Assembly (NCBI GenBank): GCA_021018995.1
Contig: CM037588.1
Span: 88,634,765 to 88,698,764, forward strand
Length of the DNA stretch: 64,000 nt
Source of the DNA: Chloranthus sessilifolius
Taxonomy: Eukaryota; Streptophyta; Magnoliopsida; Chloranthales; Chloranthaceae
Reading direction: 5' to 3'
Shown one piece after another: positions 32,366-43,654 of the stretch; within the stretch, counting starts at the first letter, position 1; the number at the start of each line of letters is the position of its first letter. A program made the translations under genes and the position numbers. The notes under the pieces are model-generated. The model was not told the DNA's origin and did no database searches. It saw only the letters and a list, made by a program, of their open reading frames with translations.

Positions 32366-34847
32366 TGTAATGTCCCTAAGTTTTGACCATGAACAGTGTG
32401 CCTCGGTGTGCATGCCTGACTGTCCGCACGTTGAAGACCGTGCCAATGGACTTAGTAAGGTATGAAGATTAAATCCTACGGAACGGACTTGGCGAAAGAG
32501 ATGGAATTAGGCTAGGTTATGAGGTTAGTAGACCTTCATATACCTAACATAGGTATATCGGTTTTGCACCAAAGCCTAAGGCTAGGTAAAAGGGGAAATA
32601 AATACCTTGTTAAATTTTTGCTTTCAATAACCCTTTTATTGCTTATCATTTGGAGTTAAGAGGAGAGAGGATGAATCGGGTGTTGAATGCGGATTGAATA
32701 CGAGAACGATTCGTTCTTGAAGTGTGGAACAAAGAGCCTGGTTGAAGAAGAACGAAATGGTGTTCGTCTGGTGAAACCCTAGGCTGCTTTGGAAGTAAAA
32801 ATTGTGGAGATCGGACTAAATTAAGGTATGAAATCTCTGATTAAGTTGTGAAATTGTGTTAGTCGATGTTTTTCCTCATGTATGATCGAAAAATCATAAG
32901 AAATGAAGTCTGATTTGAGAAAGAAAGGAGAACGAATGCGAAAACTCAAGAACAGATGAAATTTGTTAATTTCGACCAATCGAAATTATTTTCGAGCATT
33001 CGAAATGGACTTAAGAAAGAAGAATTTGATTTCAAAGGAAATTTCTTCAATCAAAATTATTTTGATCGAACAAAATGTGTTACGATCTTTCAAAACATAT
33101 ATAACAGAGATTTGTAAATATTGCTGTGGGGATTCGACTGATCGAAATTCTTTTCGATCGATCGAATTTGTGATCCAATCGATCGAAATATAATTTGATT
33201 GATCAAAATTTCAAGGCCAAGTTATGAGTTCTAAGGAATTCGACCGATGGAAATATTTTCGATCGATCGAATTTGTGATTCGTTCGATCAAAATGAAAAA
33301 TCATTTGATCAAACTGTATAGTTGAGGTATTTATTCTATGGACTTCGACCGATCGAAATGAGTTCAATCGATAGAAATTAGGGTTCGATCGATCGAAATA
33401 GGGATTCGATCGATCGAAATTCCCAGATTCGAGACTTTGTTGTGTTTTGGCTAGGAGATTTTGGGGGATCTTTTGTAATATGTTTTGCATCGTTCTGATG
33501 TGTGAACCATGGATTTGATGTGTTTAGGTGAGCTGGTGTCGTGTGATGCAAAACCAACTCATACTGCGGATTGAGCACTTGCGAGCTGAGATTTTGAGGT
33601 AGGGAAAACATAATATCATGTGTATTTAATACATTAGCATGTGTGTTATGTTATGATGCATTCTTTGTTACAATCATGTGAGTTTTATTTACGACTTCGA
33701 ATTGGGAAAGCATGTGCATAAGTATGTTCCAAAATTGTGTAAGATTTGTGGAATCTTTCAAGATTCAATCCGATATGTGTGTGTGAAGATTTATTCAGAC
33801 TTTCAAACTTAGCCATAATAATCACTTTACACGGAGATAAGCTATATGTATGCACCATGATTTAAGGTTTATATGTGAATACCCAATCGACGCGGTAGTA
33901 AAATTGTAACTGGCACAGCAGGATATCAGTGACCGGTATGGCGGTCAATCGGTACACCCTTTGTGCTATGTAATCTTGTGAATCCTACCGTATAACAGTA
34001 AATTATGTTCGGCCAAGTGTCCAACTTTATTGGGACCTTGGATATATGTGAAAATGGTTCATGTGAACGACGATGGTGGGTAATCCATCGGGGGTTCGAG
34101 GTTATAGTTCCTCATGCAATAAATTAAGTAAAGCACTCTTAAGCTTCCTTTCATGTGTTGAGATGAAGATGTGAGCATGTCTTTATGTTTCTCCAAACAA
34201 GTACCATATATGTGTTTCATGCCATGACACTAACAAAAGTGCATATGTTTTGATAAGTTTTGTTTTTATTATGTCATAAGATATATGTTTGATGTTTATG
34301 ATACGCATGCTGTAAGCTTCTCCCTACTGAGCTTGAATGAAGCTCATTCCTCGACTAAATGTCACAGGTTCAGGTGAAGGCGTAGGAGCCGAGATTTTTG
34401 AGAGGGAAGATTCAGATTATTCTCTTGGGAGGGAATTAAAAGAAATCCATCCCGAGGATTGTTTCCTTTGCGCTAGGCCCGGTATGTCCAGCCTTAGGTT
34501 GAAGGACTAGTGTCATTTAGTCTAATGTAAAGGATATGTATTAATTAGAATGATGAATGATATTCTTTTTGGTGAACCATGTTTCAGTAAGGAAGGGTCC
34601 TTACCAGTAGTTCTTGTCGGTTCTTTTTCCATAGATATTCGTATGGAATTAGAACCGTCATTTTGAGCTTTTGGTGGATAAAACTAGTACCTCCTCCTTA
34701 TTTTTTTTATGTTAGCTAGCTAGCTATTGCTCTGCTTTATTTATGTTGTGCGAATGATATGCCACAATGTGTGTTGTTTGCGGTTCGGCCTTTGGGTAGA
34801 CCCACTGACGGTGCGGGTTTCGGGGTGCCGAAATCTGGGCTGTCATA
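32366..34847 (+). mobile_element. 5' LTR of element A
   Basis: 2482 bp from TGTAATGTCCCTAAG to GGGCTGTCATA (the last CACA of the family reads CATA here). It holds the TCGATCGA array (32967-33420) with an embedded TATATAA near 33098-33104, conserved as TATATAA near 60734 in the 3' LTR. The rest is non-coding. Confidence 0.9.
32967..33420 (+). repeat. TTCGATCGATCGAAAT motif array in A 5' LTR
   Basis: About fifteen copies of the 16-bp palindromic motif TTCGATCGATCGAAAT and variants (TTCGACCGATCGAAAT, TTTCGATCGATCGAATT), with 10-40 bp spacing. The same array occurs in the 3' LTR (60607-61001) and inside the element (39922-40327). Confidence 0.93.
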
Positions 34848-34849
34848 GT

Positions 34850-34861
34850 TGGTATCAGAGC
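34850..34861 (+). other. Primer-binding site of element A (tRNA-Met type)
   Basis: TGGTATCAGAGC two bases after the LTR end is complementary to the 3' end of plant initiator tRNA-Met, the commonest primer of plant gypsy chromoviruses. Confidence 0.92.
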
Positions 34862-34972
34862 TTACGGCTTTAGAGACATCTAACAAATCTTAAACCGTTT
34901 AGGGATTGAGATTTTGTTGGATATTATGGACTGTTTGTTAATGAGACTTTTGTTTCATTGTAACAGATTCTA

Positions 34973-36269
34973 ATGGATCAACGAGGTAGAGGTCGCCCTA
35001 GAGGAGGTTGCCAAAGAAATGTAAGAAGGATAGATGATATTCCTTCAGGATCTAGCCGAGAGCAGAGACCACCTCCTAGGGAGAAGAGGGGTCATCGAGA
35101 TGAGGCCACCGATAGGATGGCAAGAGCTATGGAGGCCGTAGCTGCTACTATGGCTCAGCAGACTCGGCAGACGATATTATTGATAGAGCAGACTATGATA
35201 TTAGCCGCCAATAATGCGAGTCATCATCCTCAGCCACCACCACAACCTCCTCCTGCACTATTGCCATCATCTTCCGTGGACTTTAGGAGATTGAGACCTC
35301 CGAGTTTCCACGGGCAGAAGGATTCACTAGAGGTGAAGAAATGGTTAAAGCAGATGGAGAAGCTATGAAAGACTCTAGAACCCAGAAGATGAGAAAGTTG
35401 GTTGGGTATCCTTCCAACTTGAAGGTGACGTCGATGCTTGGTGGAAGTCGGTGTTAAGAAAGAGGGAAGTTGAGGGTCTACAAGACCCGTGAACATGGGC
35501 CGAGTTTGTGAGAGTGTCTAACAAGGAGTATTTTCCAAAACAAGTCCAAAATCAGTTGAAAAATGATTTTACCAATCTAGAGCAGGGGAGCATGACCGTA
35601 CGAGAGTACGGTAATGAGTTTGTACGTTTGTCACGGTTTGCCCCAGAATTGGTAGCTACTAAAGAGATGAAGGCCAATAGATTCGAAGAGGGCTGAATAT
35701 TAAGGATAGGGTGTTAATATTTAAACTTGAAATGTATGCCGAAGTGATGGGGAAGGCCATCGTTGTGGAGAGAGATATAAATAACATGTATAAGATGTGT
35801 GACTTAAAGAACAAGGCTAGTCAAGGGAGAGCGAGTGACTACGACTTGGGGAATAAAAAGTTGAGGTTATCATCACCTGCTTCAATTTCAAGACCACCCT
35901 ACACGAGTTATCAGAGACCCACAACATCTGCTCCCACGAGACCGTTTCACATAGAGGGCCCTGCTTAGACTCCGACATCAGGAGCATCAGTCATGCAGAG
36001 ATCTTCGAGAGCGGCGTCAACTAGTCCGCAAGTCAAATGTGCCCATTGTGGCAAACCACATATAATATTGGACTGTAGATGGGATACAAGAGGTTGTTAT
36101 AAATGTTGGAAGATGGGCCATATGATACAAGACCATCCCGAAATGAAAAAGGAAGGTATGGTGTCGACTGCTACTGCACAAAGGCCTACACGTTCTACTC
36201 GACCCATTATCCAAGGCCGCGCTTTTGCAGTTACAGTTGAAGATGCTCGTGCAAGTGATGTAATCCAAG
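34973..36269 (+). pseudogene. Gag of element A
   Basis: ATG at 34973 (MDQRGRGRPRGG) opens a basic N-terminus. A Gln/Pro-rich stretch and VDFRRLRPPSFHGQKDSLEVKKWLKQMEKL follow, then after frame breaks the Gag core EYFPKQVQNQLKNDFTNLEQGSMTVREYGNEFVRLSRFAP (35517-35640). Near the C-terminus is a zinc-knuckle region with CAHCGKPHIILDC (36037-36075) and CYKCWKMGHMIQDHP, where the last Cys of the second knuckle reads His. It would form particles and bind element RNA. Frameshifts between 35368 and 35508 and a stop at 35694 disable it. Confidence 0.85.
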
Positions 36270-36391
36270 GTATAATCTTCTTGTCATGTTTAAATTATTT
36301 ACTTACCTTCTAGATGAAGAAAGTGCATTGATAGGAAGATTTAGGTTCATTTTGCTGATTATCTGAATGTTTAGTATATGTATTTATATAG
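36270..36391 (+). other. 122-bp intron-like segment between gag and protease of element A
   Basis: The segment begins GTATAATC and ends TTTATATAG, with GT-AG borders and AT-rich content. Coding upstream ends DVIQ plus one base; coding downstream resumes in the right phase (GMFLLYQ), giving the uninterrupted D-V-x-x-G-x-F-L-L reading normal for chromovirus gag-protease junctions. Read through, the segment contains several stops. Confidence 0.65.
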
Positions 36392-36861
36392 GTATGTTTC
36401 TATTGTATCAAGAAAACGACGACGATCATTGTGAAGCACGAGTTCTAATAAACCCATGGTCTACCCAGTTGTTCGTAACTCCAAAATTTGCTAGGAAATT
36501 GAAAATCATTCTTGAGGAGTTAGATTTCATTCTAGATGTGTTAGTTCCTATGGGAAGCACGGTAACCATAGACACTTGTTGCCGATCAGTTATTGTTCAA
36601 GTGGAGGATGAAGAGACCATCACAGATCTCATCTTGTTGAACATGCAAGGGTTCGACACACTCCTTGGCATGAATTGGATATCCACTTATCATGGAAGCG
36701 TTGATTGCCTAGGAAAAGTAATCACTTTTCGTCCACCAAAACAAAAATCCTTCTTGTTTATCGGCGATAAGGGCAAGATAGTACTGATCGTCTCTGCAGT
36801 GCGAGTTGAGCACATGATAAAGAATGGATGCGAGGGATACCTAGCATTCCTACAAGAATAG
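36392..36861 (+). pseudogene. Protease of element A (active site lost)
   Basis: The frame contains ARVLINPWSTQLFVTPKFA, aligned to the usual L-I-D-P-G-S-T active site of retropepsins. Asp has become Asn and Gly has become Trp, so the protein could not cut. It continues with LVPMGSTVTID and LILLNMQGFDTLLGMNWISTYHGSVDCLGKVITF, standard for the protease-RT linker of this clade. Open for 157 codons despite the dead active site, ending at 36861. Confidence 0.85.
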
Positions 36862-36874
36862 AAGGAGATGAAGA

Positions 36875-38225
36875 ATGTCATCACCGATATTCCGATTGCC
36901 TGTGAGTTTGAGGACATATTTCCTGATGAATTACCAAGAGATTGAATTTGCAATAGACTTACCTCCAGGCATAGAACCAGTCTCCAAAGCCCCCTATCGA
37001 ATGGCTCCTACCGAGTTGAAGGAGTTGAAGGAGCAATTACAAGAGCTGTTAGATAAGGGCTTCATAAGACCAAGTGTGTCCCCTTGGGGAGCATCGGTCT
37101 TATTTGTGAAGGACGGGTCAATGAGACATTGCATCGACTATCGTCAATTAAAAAAACTAACGATTAAGAACAAGTATCAATTACCCAGGATCGACAATTT
37201 GTTTGACCAGTTGCAAGGGGAAAAATTCTTTACGAAGATTGATTTGAGATCCGAGTATCATTAGTTGAGAGTGAAGGCCGAAGACGTTCAGAAGATGGCA
37301 TGCAGAACTAGATACGGGCATTACGAGTTCTTAGTGATGTCGTTCAGCTTGACGAACGCACTAGCTTCGTTTATGGACCTCATGAATAGGGTCTTTAAAC
37401 AACGTCTTGATACATGCGTAGTGGTGTTCGTGGACAATATTCTTATTTACTCAAAGACCAAAGAAGAACACGAACAACATTTTCACGTCTCTTTGCAGAC
37501 TCCACATGAGTATCAATTAGATGCCAAACTTAGCAAGTGTGAGTTATGGCTAGAACAAGTGAGTTTCCATGGCCACGTAATTTCAGAAGCTAGCATCACA
37601 GTTGATCCGGCGAAGATCGAGGCAGTAGTAGATTGGGATCAACTAAAGACTGTGACAGAGATTCACAGTTTCCTCGATCTAGCTGGGTATTATCGACGAT
37701 TTGTGGAAGGATTCTCCAAGATTTTAGGACCACTCACGCGACTTACGAGAAAGAATGTTAAAATTGAGTGGACCAGTGAATGTGAAGATAGCTTCCAATA
37801 CCTCAAGAAATGGCTTACCTTTCCTCTAGTGTTGGCTATTCCATTAGGTAGAGGGGGATTTGCTGTTTATAGTGATGCGTCATATGGTGGTTTGGGCTGT
37901 GTATTGAATTAGAATAGTACGGTCATAGCCTATGGATCAAGACAGTTGAAAGAGCACGAGAAGAACTATCCGACGCATGATTTAGAGCTGGCCACGGTGA
38001 CTTTTACGCTTAAGATTTGGAGGCATTACCTATTTGGTGAGACCTTTGAGATCTTCAAAGACCACAAAAGCCTCAAGCACCTATTTACGTAGAAAGAATT
38101 GAATATGAGGCAATGGCAGTAGATTGAATTTCTCAAGGACTACGACTGCACTATCCAGTATCACCTAGGTAAAGCAAACATCATGGAAGACACGTTGAGT
38201 AGGAAGAATGCAACTCAGTTGGCTA
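36875..38225 (+). pseudogene. Reverse transcriptase and RNase H of element A
   Basis: Blocks in order: [68 protein letters not shown] then a TAG stop at 37262 where Gln is usual, YGHYEFLVMSFSLTNALASF, and FVDNILIYS (about 37430), where the second catalytic Asp of the x-x-D-D box is Asn. Connection and RNase H follow (GYYRRFVEGFSKI, FAVYSDASYGGLG, then [10 protein letters not shown] and NIMEDTLSR) with further stops at 37910 and 38090-38122. It copied element RNA into DNA when alive; this copy cannot. Confidence 0.92.
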
Positions 38226-39759
38226 GTCTCATTACGGGACTTCGACGATGGAAACTATTGGAAGACCTTTCTTTGTACGATAACAATATAGAGGTCAAGG
38301 ATTCTGGTGTGTTGTTGGCAAATATTACAATTAAACCCACAATTTTTTATCGCATCTACGAACTACAAATGAAAGACGCAAAGCTCGTAAAGATCCGACA
38401 AGGAGTGACTGTCGGTACAAGTGGGGATTTTTCTATCAAAGAGGATGGATCATTGCTATTTTGTGGATGACTATGCATACCTATTGATGCCGAGTTGAGG
38501 CAGACTATATCGGACGAAGCTCATAAGTCCAAGTATGCCATTCATCCTAGTGGTACTAAGATGTACCAAGATTTACGGAAGAGCTATTGGTGGAGAGGAT
38601 TGAAGAAAGACATTACTGAATATGTGTCAAAATGTCTGGCGTGTCAGCAAGTAAAGGTGGATCACAGACACCCAGCAAATCTCTTGCAACCTCTGCCAAT
38701 ATCGGAATGAAAATGGGAGTCTATCTCCATGGACTTTATTGTGGGATTACCAAGGACAATGAGGCGCCACAATGCTATATGGGTAATAGTGGATCGACTG
38801 ACACAGTCGGCTCACTTCCTGCCCTACAACACGACATACACTGTAAGTAAATTGGTGGATTTGTATATGAGAGAAATTGTCTGACTATGCGGTATTCCGA
38901 CAAGCATAAAATCTGATCGTGATCTATTATACACCTTGATATTCTAGCAAAGATTTCAAGAAGTTATGGGCATGAGATTGGACTTTAGTTCGGCATTCCA
39001 TCTGCAGACTGATGGTCAGACGGAGGGAGTCAATCAGATTATTGAAGATATGCTCCGAGCGTGTATGATTGATTTTTAGGGATCATGGGATCAACATCTC
39101 CTGTTGATTGAATACACGTATAATAACAGCTTTCAGCAGAGCATTGGGATGGCTCCATATGAAGCGCTATATGGACAGAGGTGTAGATCTCCGATCAACT
39201 GGGAGGAATCAAGAGAAAAGTTCATATTGGGCCCAAAAGTCATTAAGAAAAATGCTGAGACTATTCGTATTATAAGGGAAAGAATCAAGATGACATAGAG
39301 TCGGCAGAAGAGCTATGCGGATATCAAGCGATCGAGCATGGATTTTCAAGTGGGAGATCACGCATTTGTAAAGATATCTCCAATGAAGGGTGTGATGCAC
39401 TTTAGAAAGTGTGAAAAGCTGAGTCCTCACTACATTGGACCGTTTGAGGTATTGGGAAGGGTTGGTGAAGTTGCATATAGGATCGCATTATCCTCGTAGC
39501 TTGATAGAGTGTACGACGTGTTTCAAATTTTTATGTTGCGAAAATACGTGAGGGACCCAACTCATATCCTCGATGCACCACCAATTGAAGTCTATAGGGA
39601 TTTGACAGTCATAGAAGAACCAATGAAAATTTTAGACTAAACCGAACAAGTGTTACGCACAAAATGGATTCCCTTGGTGTTGGTCCAACGGAAGAATCAC
39701 TCAAAAGAGGAAGCTACATGGGAATGCGAAGCAGAGATTCGTGACTAGTACCATTCATT
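38226..39759 (+). pseudogene. Integrase of element A with C-terminal chromodomain-like tail
   Basis: Zinc-binding region near 38520-38660 (YAIHPSGTKMYQDLRKSYWWRGLKKDI and CLACQQVK). Catalytic core follows: MDFIVGLPR, IKSDRDLLYT and HLQTDGQTEGVNQIIEDML, then TYNNSFQQSIGMAPYEALYGQRCRSP. GPY/F-like module (PHYIGPFEVLGRVGEVAYRIAL) near 39427-39500. The tail (MKILD...EQVLRTKWIPLVLVQRKNHSKEEATWECEAE, about 39625-39735) resembles the chromodomain of plant chromoviruses, thought to steer integration to particular chromatin. Stops at 38708, 38881, 38946, 39078 and 39297 inactivate it. Confidence 0.9.
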
Positions 39760-39921
39760 ATTTTAGTGATCTAGAGAGAGAAAGGATTTTATAAAAGTCC
39801 ATTATGACTTCAAGCACATGTAAACAATTTGAATGATAAATAAGATGTGTGAATTTGAAGTCTAAAGCTTGAAAATTTTGAAGAAAACTCAAAAACACAA
39901 AAATTGAGTGTTTTCTGCAAA

Positions 39922-40327
39922 TTTCGATCGATCGAAATAATTTTTAATTGATTGAATATGATTTCGATCGATCAAAGTGTAAACTGATCGATCGAAATGA
40001 CCAAATAGAAGAGTCATATTTGTTAAGTTAAGGCTTAAGAATTTCGTTCGATCAAATTAATTTTTGATCGATCGAATTTGAAATTCATTCGATCAAATTT
40101 AATTTCGTTCGATCAAAAATTTTAAAGGCCAGACGTCACCTGAGAAAATCTGATCAATCAAAATATTTCTCGTTCGATCGAATTTAGTGTTCGACCAATC
40201 GAAATCGTAACTTAGATCAGCTTAAGACAAGTTCGATCGATCAAAAATAAATTCGATCGATCGAAATCGCCATTCCATTCACTTAAATGAATTTCAATCG
40301 ATCGAAATCAATTCAATCGATCAAAAT
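39922..40327 (+). repeat. Internal TTCGATCGATCGAAAT array of element A
   Basis: About fifteen copies of TTTCGATCGATCGAAAT-like motifs and variants, same family motif as in the LTRs but in the spacer between integrase and the extra ORF. The last motif ends at 40327, nine bases before a TATA-like sequence. Confidence 0.93.
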
Positions 40328-40335
40328 GCAGAGTC

Positions 40336-40344
40336 TATATATAT
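40336..40344 (+). promoter_or_regulatory. TATA-like box upstream of A extra ORF
   Basis: TATATATAT immediately after the internal array and 240 bp before the ATG at 40576. The leader in between contains a possible intron (donor AGAG/GTAATG near 40485, acceptor TATAAAG near 40550). An internal promoter is inferred. Confidence 0.55.
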
Positions 40345-40575
40345 GAAATGAGATTTTTAGTTCTAAAAGTTAAAAAAATTTGGGGGTTTCCGCTTAGGGC
40401 TTTCGTGGGTTTTCTTTTGAAGGATCAAATGACTGTATGATTGCATGTGGATTCTTCACGAAATCAAATCCAAACTTCTTCAAGAGGTAATGCCCTAAAT
40501 TCTTTCGTCAATTTCCCATTTAATCTGTCTATTTGTGATTGATTATAAAGAAACCCTAGATTTTCTTGTTAAGCC

Positions 40576-41866
40576 ATGGCCCCTAAGAAAAAGTCAGCAT
40601 TAAGACTGACCACGTCTAAGAAATCTAAACCCACATCAGGTTCTTCACAACCACCACCACAACCGCCACCAAACCCTCCACCACAATCCATACCTAAGCC
40701 ACAAGCTACTTCTCAAGCAGCACAACCCGATCAGCCGAAGGAATGGTGGGCCGATAAGGGGTTTGCTTACATGTATACTATCGATCTGGCCTTATTTGAG
40801 ACACCCAACGTGCCCGATATAGAAGCTTGGGCACTAGACTACTTGAGCAAGGCCGAGTTGGATAATCTTTTGAAGCCCCTCCATCAATACTACTACCCGC
40901 GCCTTGTGCGACTCTTTTATCAAAATATGTTTGATGGCCCAAACCCTAAAAACACCATTTACAGCAAGATTGACGGAAAAACCTATGTTTTTACCCATCA
41001 GATGGCCGGTAAAGCTTTGGAGTGTTTCGATGGGTATGGCCTCGGAATTGATTTATTGCCTCCAAACCCTAGTGATCTAACCCGTGATTTCATAATAGCA
41101 AAAATGACTTAGGGTCGTGTTGCACCTGGTCGAGCGATTAGATGATCCGACTTGCTGAGCTATATGTGGATGGCCAACATAATTTTTAAATGCAACTTGT
41201 ACCCAATTCACCATAAAACCGAGAGGTTAGGGGTATTAATGCAGGCACTATTTTCCGCATTCGAAGGGCGGTAGTTTAATTCTGCAGAAGTTGTGTTTCA
41301 GGGTAAGAAGCATGGGAGAGTGAAAATGTTAGACAGGGTGGACAAGGCAGAGGAGTTCATTCCATATGCGGGCCTCATTTCTGCCATGTTCGAGGAGTAT
41401 TCGGCGAGTGCCCCAAGTGCCTCCTATCCCTCCTCAACCTTAAGATGTGGCTGCTCAGTATGTGCTAGAGCATGACCAACCAGGTCCAAAGATCCCTCTT
41501 CAAGATCAACCTGAGGTCATCCTTCCACCACCTCAGGTAGACTACGTGCAGATACCCCCACCCCATCATCAAGCAGCTCTTATGACCAACAAGGAGTTGG
41601 CTGCTCTCATACATGAGAGTAATCGCCAACTTAACCAGTGCCTTGATTACCACGAGCTGCTAGTGGAGGACACTCTACACGCGATGTACCCTATGAATTA
41701 CCTCCAGAGGATGGTGATCATGCGCGCACGGGTGTTCGACACTTCTACATCAGGCACTGATACTGAGGACCAACAACCTAATGAGCCAGCCGATGAGGGT
41801 CGAGCCGATGACGAGACGGAGGGTGCGGGCGATCCTACCGGACTGGCAGAGGGAGCTGACGCTTGA
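40576..41866 (+). pseudogene. Extra 3' ORF of element A (YPRLV-domain protein)
   Basis: ATG at 40576; MAPKKKSALRLTTSKKSKP is a basic, nuclear-signal-like start, followed by a Pro/Gln-rich segment (residues 24-52), then LSKAELDNLLKPL and YYYPRLVRLFYQN (residues 105-117), KIDGKTYVFTHQMAGKALE and a stop at 41112. Beyond it the domain continues (LLSYMWMANIIFKCNLYPIHHK, 41160-41215), then an open acidic C-terminus (41447-41866, rich in Asp/Glu/Pro). Segment order matches the extra ORFs of B and D, from a different retrotransposon lineage. As recalled, the domain is the putative plant transposon protein family (PF20167). Molecular role unknown. Confidence 0.75.
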
Positions 41867-42280
41867 TGTAGTTTGAGAGTTTTGTGAGCTAAATGGTTTC
41901 TTTTTTTTGAAAAATAAAATAAAATTATTAATTAAAATTTTGGTGGTTATGTATGATTTTACTATGGTGGCATGGTTGCCAAATCTGCTCTTTGATTTCT
42001 TAGAACTATGGTGGCATGGTTGCCACAAACTATAATTATTTTTGCATGTGCGTATATAGATATACTAATCTTTTGATGGATGTCCTAATCTTTAGATGAA
42101 CATGTGTGTCATTTCATTAACTCATTCTGAAGTATGTGTGATTAAATTGCTAGGATTTGTTATGTATGGCTTGCTGGTGTGTGATGAGATTTTATTACGA
42201 CATGAATTTTTTAGCCATGTGTGGTACCTTTTGAGGTCACCCTTCTTGCGTCGAATCAATTTTCGAGGACGAAAATTCCT

Positions 42281-42293
42281 ATGGTGGGGAGAA
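42281..42293 (+). other. Polypurine tract of element A
   Basis: ATGGTGGGGAGAA directly before the 3' LTR start TGTAATGTCCC; the standard primer for plus-strand DNA synthesis. Confidence 0.9.
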
Positions 42294-42707
42294 TGTAATG
42301 TCCCTAAGTTTTTACCATGAGCAGTGTGCCTCGGTACGCGTGCCTGACTGTCTGCATGCCGAAGACCATGCCGATGGACTTAGTAAGGTACGAAGATTAA
42401 ATCCTATGGAACGGATTTGGCATAAGAGATGGAGTTAGGCTAGGTTATGAGGTTAGTAGACCTTCATATACCTAACATAGGTATATCGGTTTTACACCAA
42501 AGCCTAAGGCTAGGTAAAAGGGGAAATAAATATCTTGTTAAACTTTTGCATTCAATACCCCTTTTATTGCTAATCATTTGGAGTTAAGAGGAGAGAGGGT
42601 GAATCGGGTGTTGAATGCGGATTGAATACGAGAACGATTTGTTCTTGAAGTGCGGAACAAAGCGCCTGGTTGAAGAAGAACGAAACGCTATTTGTCTAGT
42701 GAAATCC
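42294..42707 (+). mobile_element. 3' LTR of element A, left part
   Basis: 414 bp collinear with 32366-32783 of the 5' LTR. It ends at the AATCC half of the target duplication (42703-42707) of element B. Confidence 0.93.
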
Positions 42708-42944
42708 TAAGACCTGAAAAGTACCACTTTTCACCCCTTAACTTAATCTCTGTTGGACCCTTAATCATTTAATAAAAGTGTTTTAAGCCTGTTCTGTAGG
42801 TAATGAACAGCAGCTGCAATAAGGCCTTAATCCTGCTAAGGAGCCCACTTTTACCCCAGAAGTCTCTCAGAAGAAGGGAAGCTGGATCCAGACAAGAACT
42901 TGACTGCATGAAGGCAAAGCACAGCAGCAACAGAGCAAGAAATG

Positions 42945-43465
42945 AGCCTCGCACAGTTGCCGCCCAAAGGATTTAGAAAGAAAGCCTCGTGCAGTCCTCG
43001 CGAGTTTCCCAGGACTTCATACCAATTGTCCGCGCTATTCTCGTGCAGTTTAGTGACAGAAGGGCTTCAGAATCAAAACCGCGCGCAGTTCACTCAAATA
43101 AGCTGAGGAGAGAGAGCTCCAGGTAATTCTGTGTGCAGCTGTCGCGCAGTGGCCGCGGGATGCAAAACCTCAGAAAAACCTCTCGCACAGTTCAGAGGTC
43201 AATGCACATCACGCCCTCGCGAGGATCCTCGCGAAGATCCATTGAGAAACAAACTGCTCGCGCGATTCTCGCGCCATTCAGAAGGAAAGTGCAATCCCGC
43301 GAAGACGAGAGCAATCCAGCAAGGATTCAATGCTCTATCGCGCGACTGCTTAAGCTGCAAACTAAGACAACCCCGCGACGACTAGAATTTCAATTTAATC
43401 TAATCTCGCGAAGACCATGCTACAACGTGACAGTCTTGGAAACCAGTGCTACCTGGCGAGGCTCT
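42945..43465 (+). repeat. CTCGCGA-type motif array in B 5' LTR
   Basis: Many CTCGCGAGG, CTCGCGCGATT, CCGCGAAGAC and TCGCGCAGT motifs, 180-700 bp upstream of the TATA box. The 165-codon-scale ORFs that cross it in the three LTR copies are translations of the repeat, not genes. Confidence 0.88.
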
Positions 43466-43646
43466 GGACTCTAACTCTCCCCCACTTCTGCAGAGGATAT
43501 TCTGTGAACTTTCAGTAATTAGGGCACACACTACAATGCTCTAATTTCTGTGCACGAGCTCTGAGGCATCCAAGGAACAGTATTAGGCCATGTGGCATCG
43601 TTAAAATTAGGGTTTCCTAACCTTAATGCGCCGCCAAACTGACTGC

Positions 43647-43654
43647 TATATAAA
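43647..43654 (+). promoter_or_regulatory. TATA box of B 5' LTR
   Basis: TATATAAA in the conserved context CTGCTATATAAACCTAAGCC, present in all three family B LTRs. Confidence 0.8.

Noticed and set aside
32967-33420. CRISPR-like repeat-spacer array
   Set aside because: Motifs are degenerate, palindromic and irregularly spaced, in a plant retrotransposon LTR; no cas genes.
40576-41866. Envelope-like protein at the 3' extra ORF of element A
   Set aside because: No signal peptide or membrane segment is visible; the protein is basic and Pro-rich with a YPRLV domain, so an env role is not supported.
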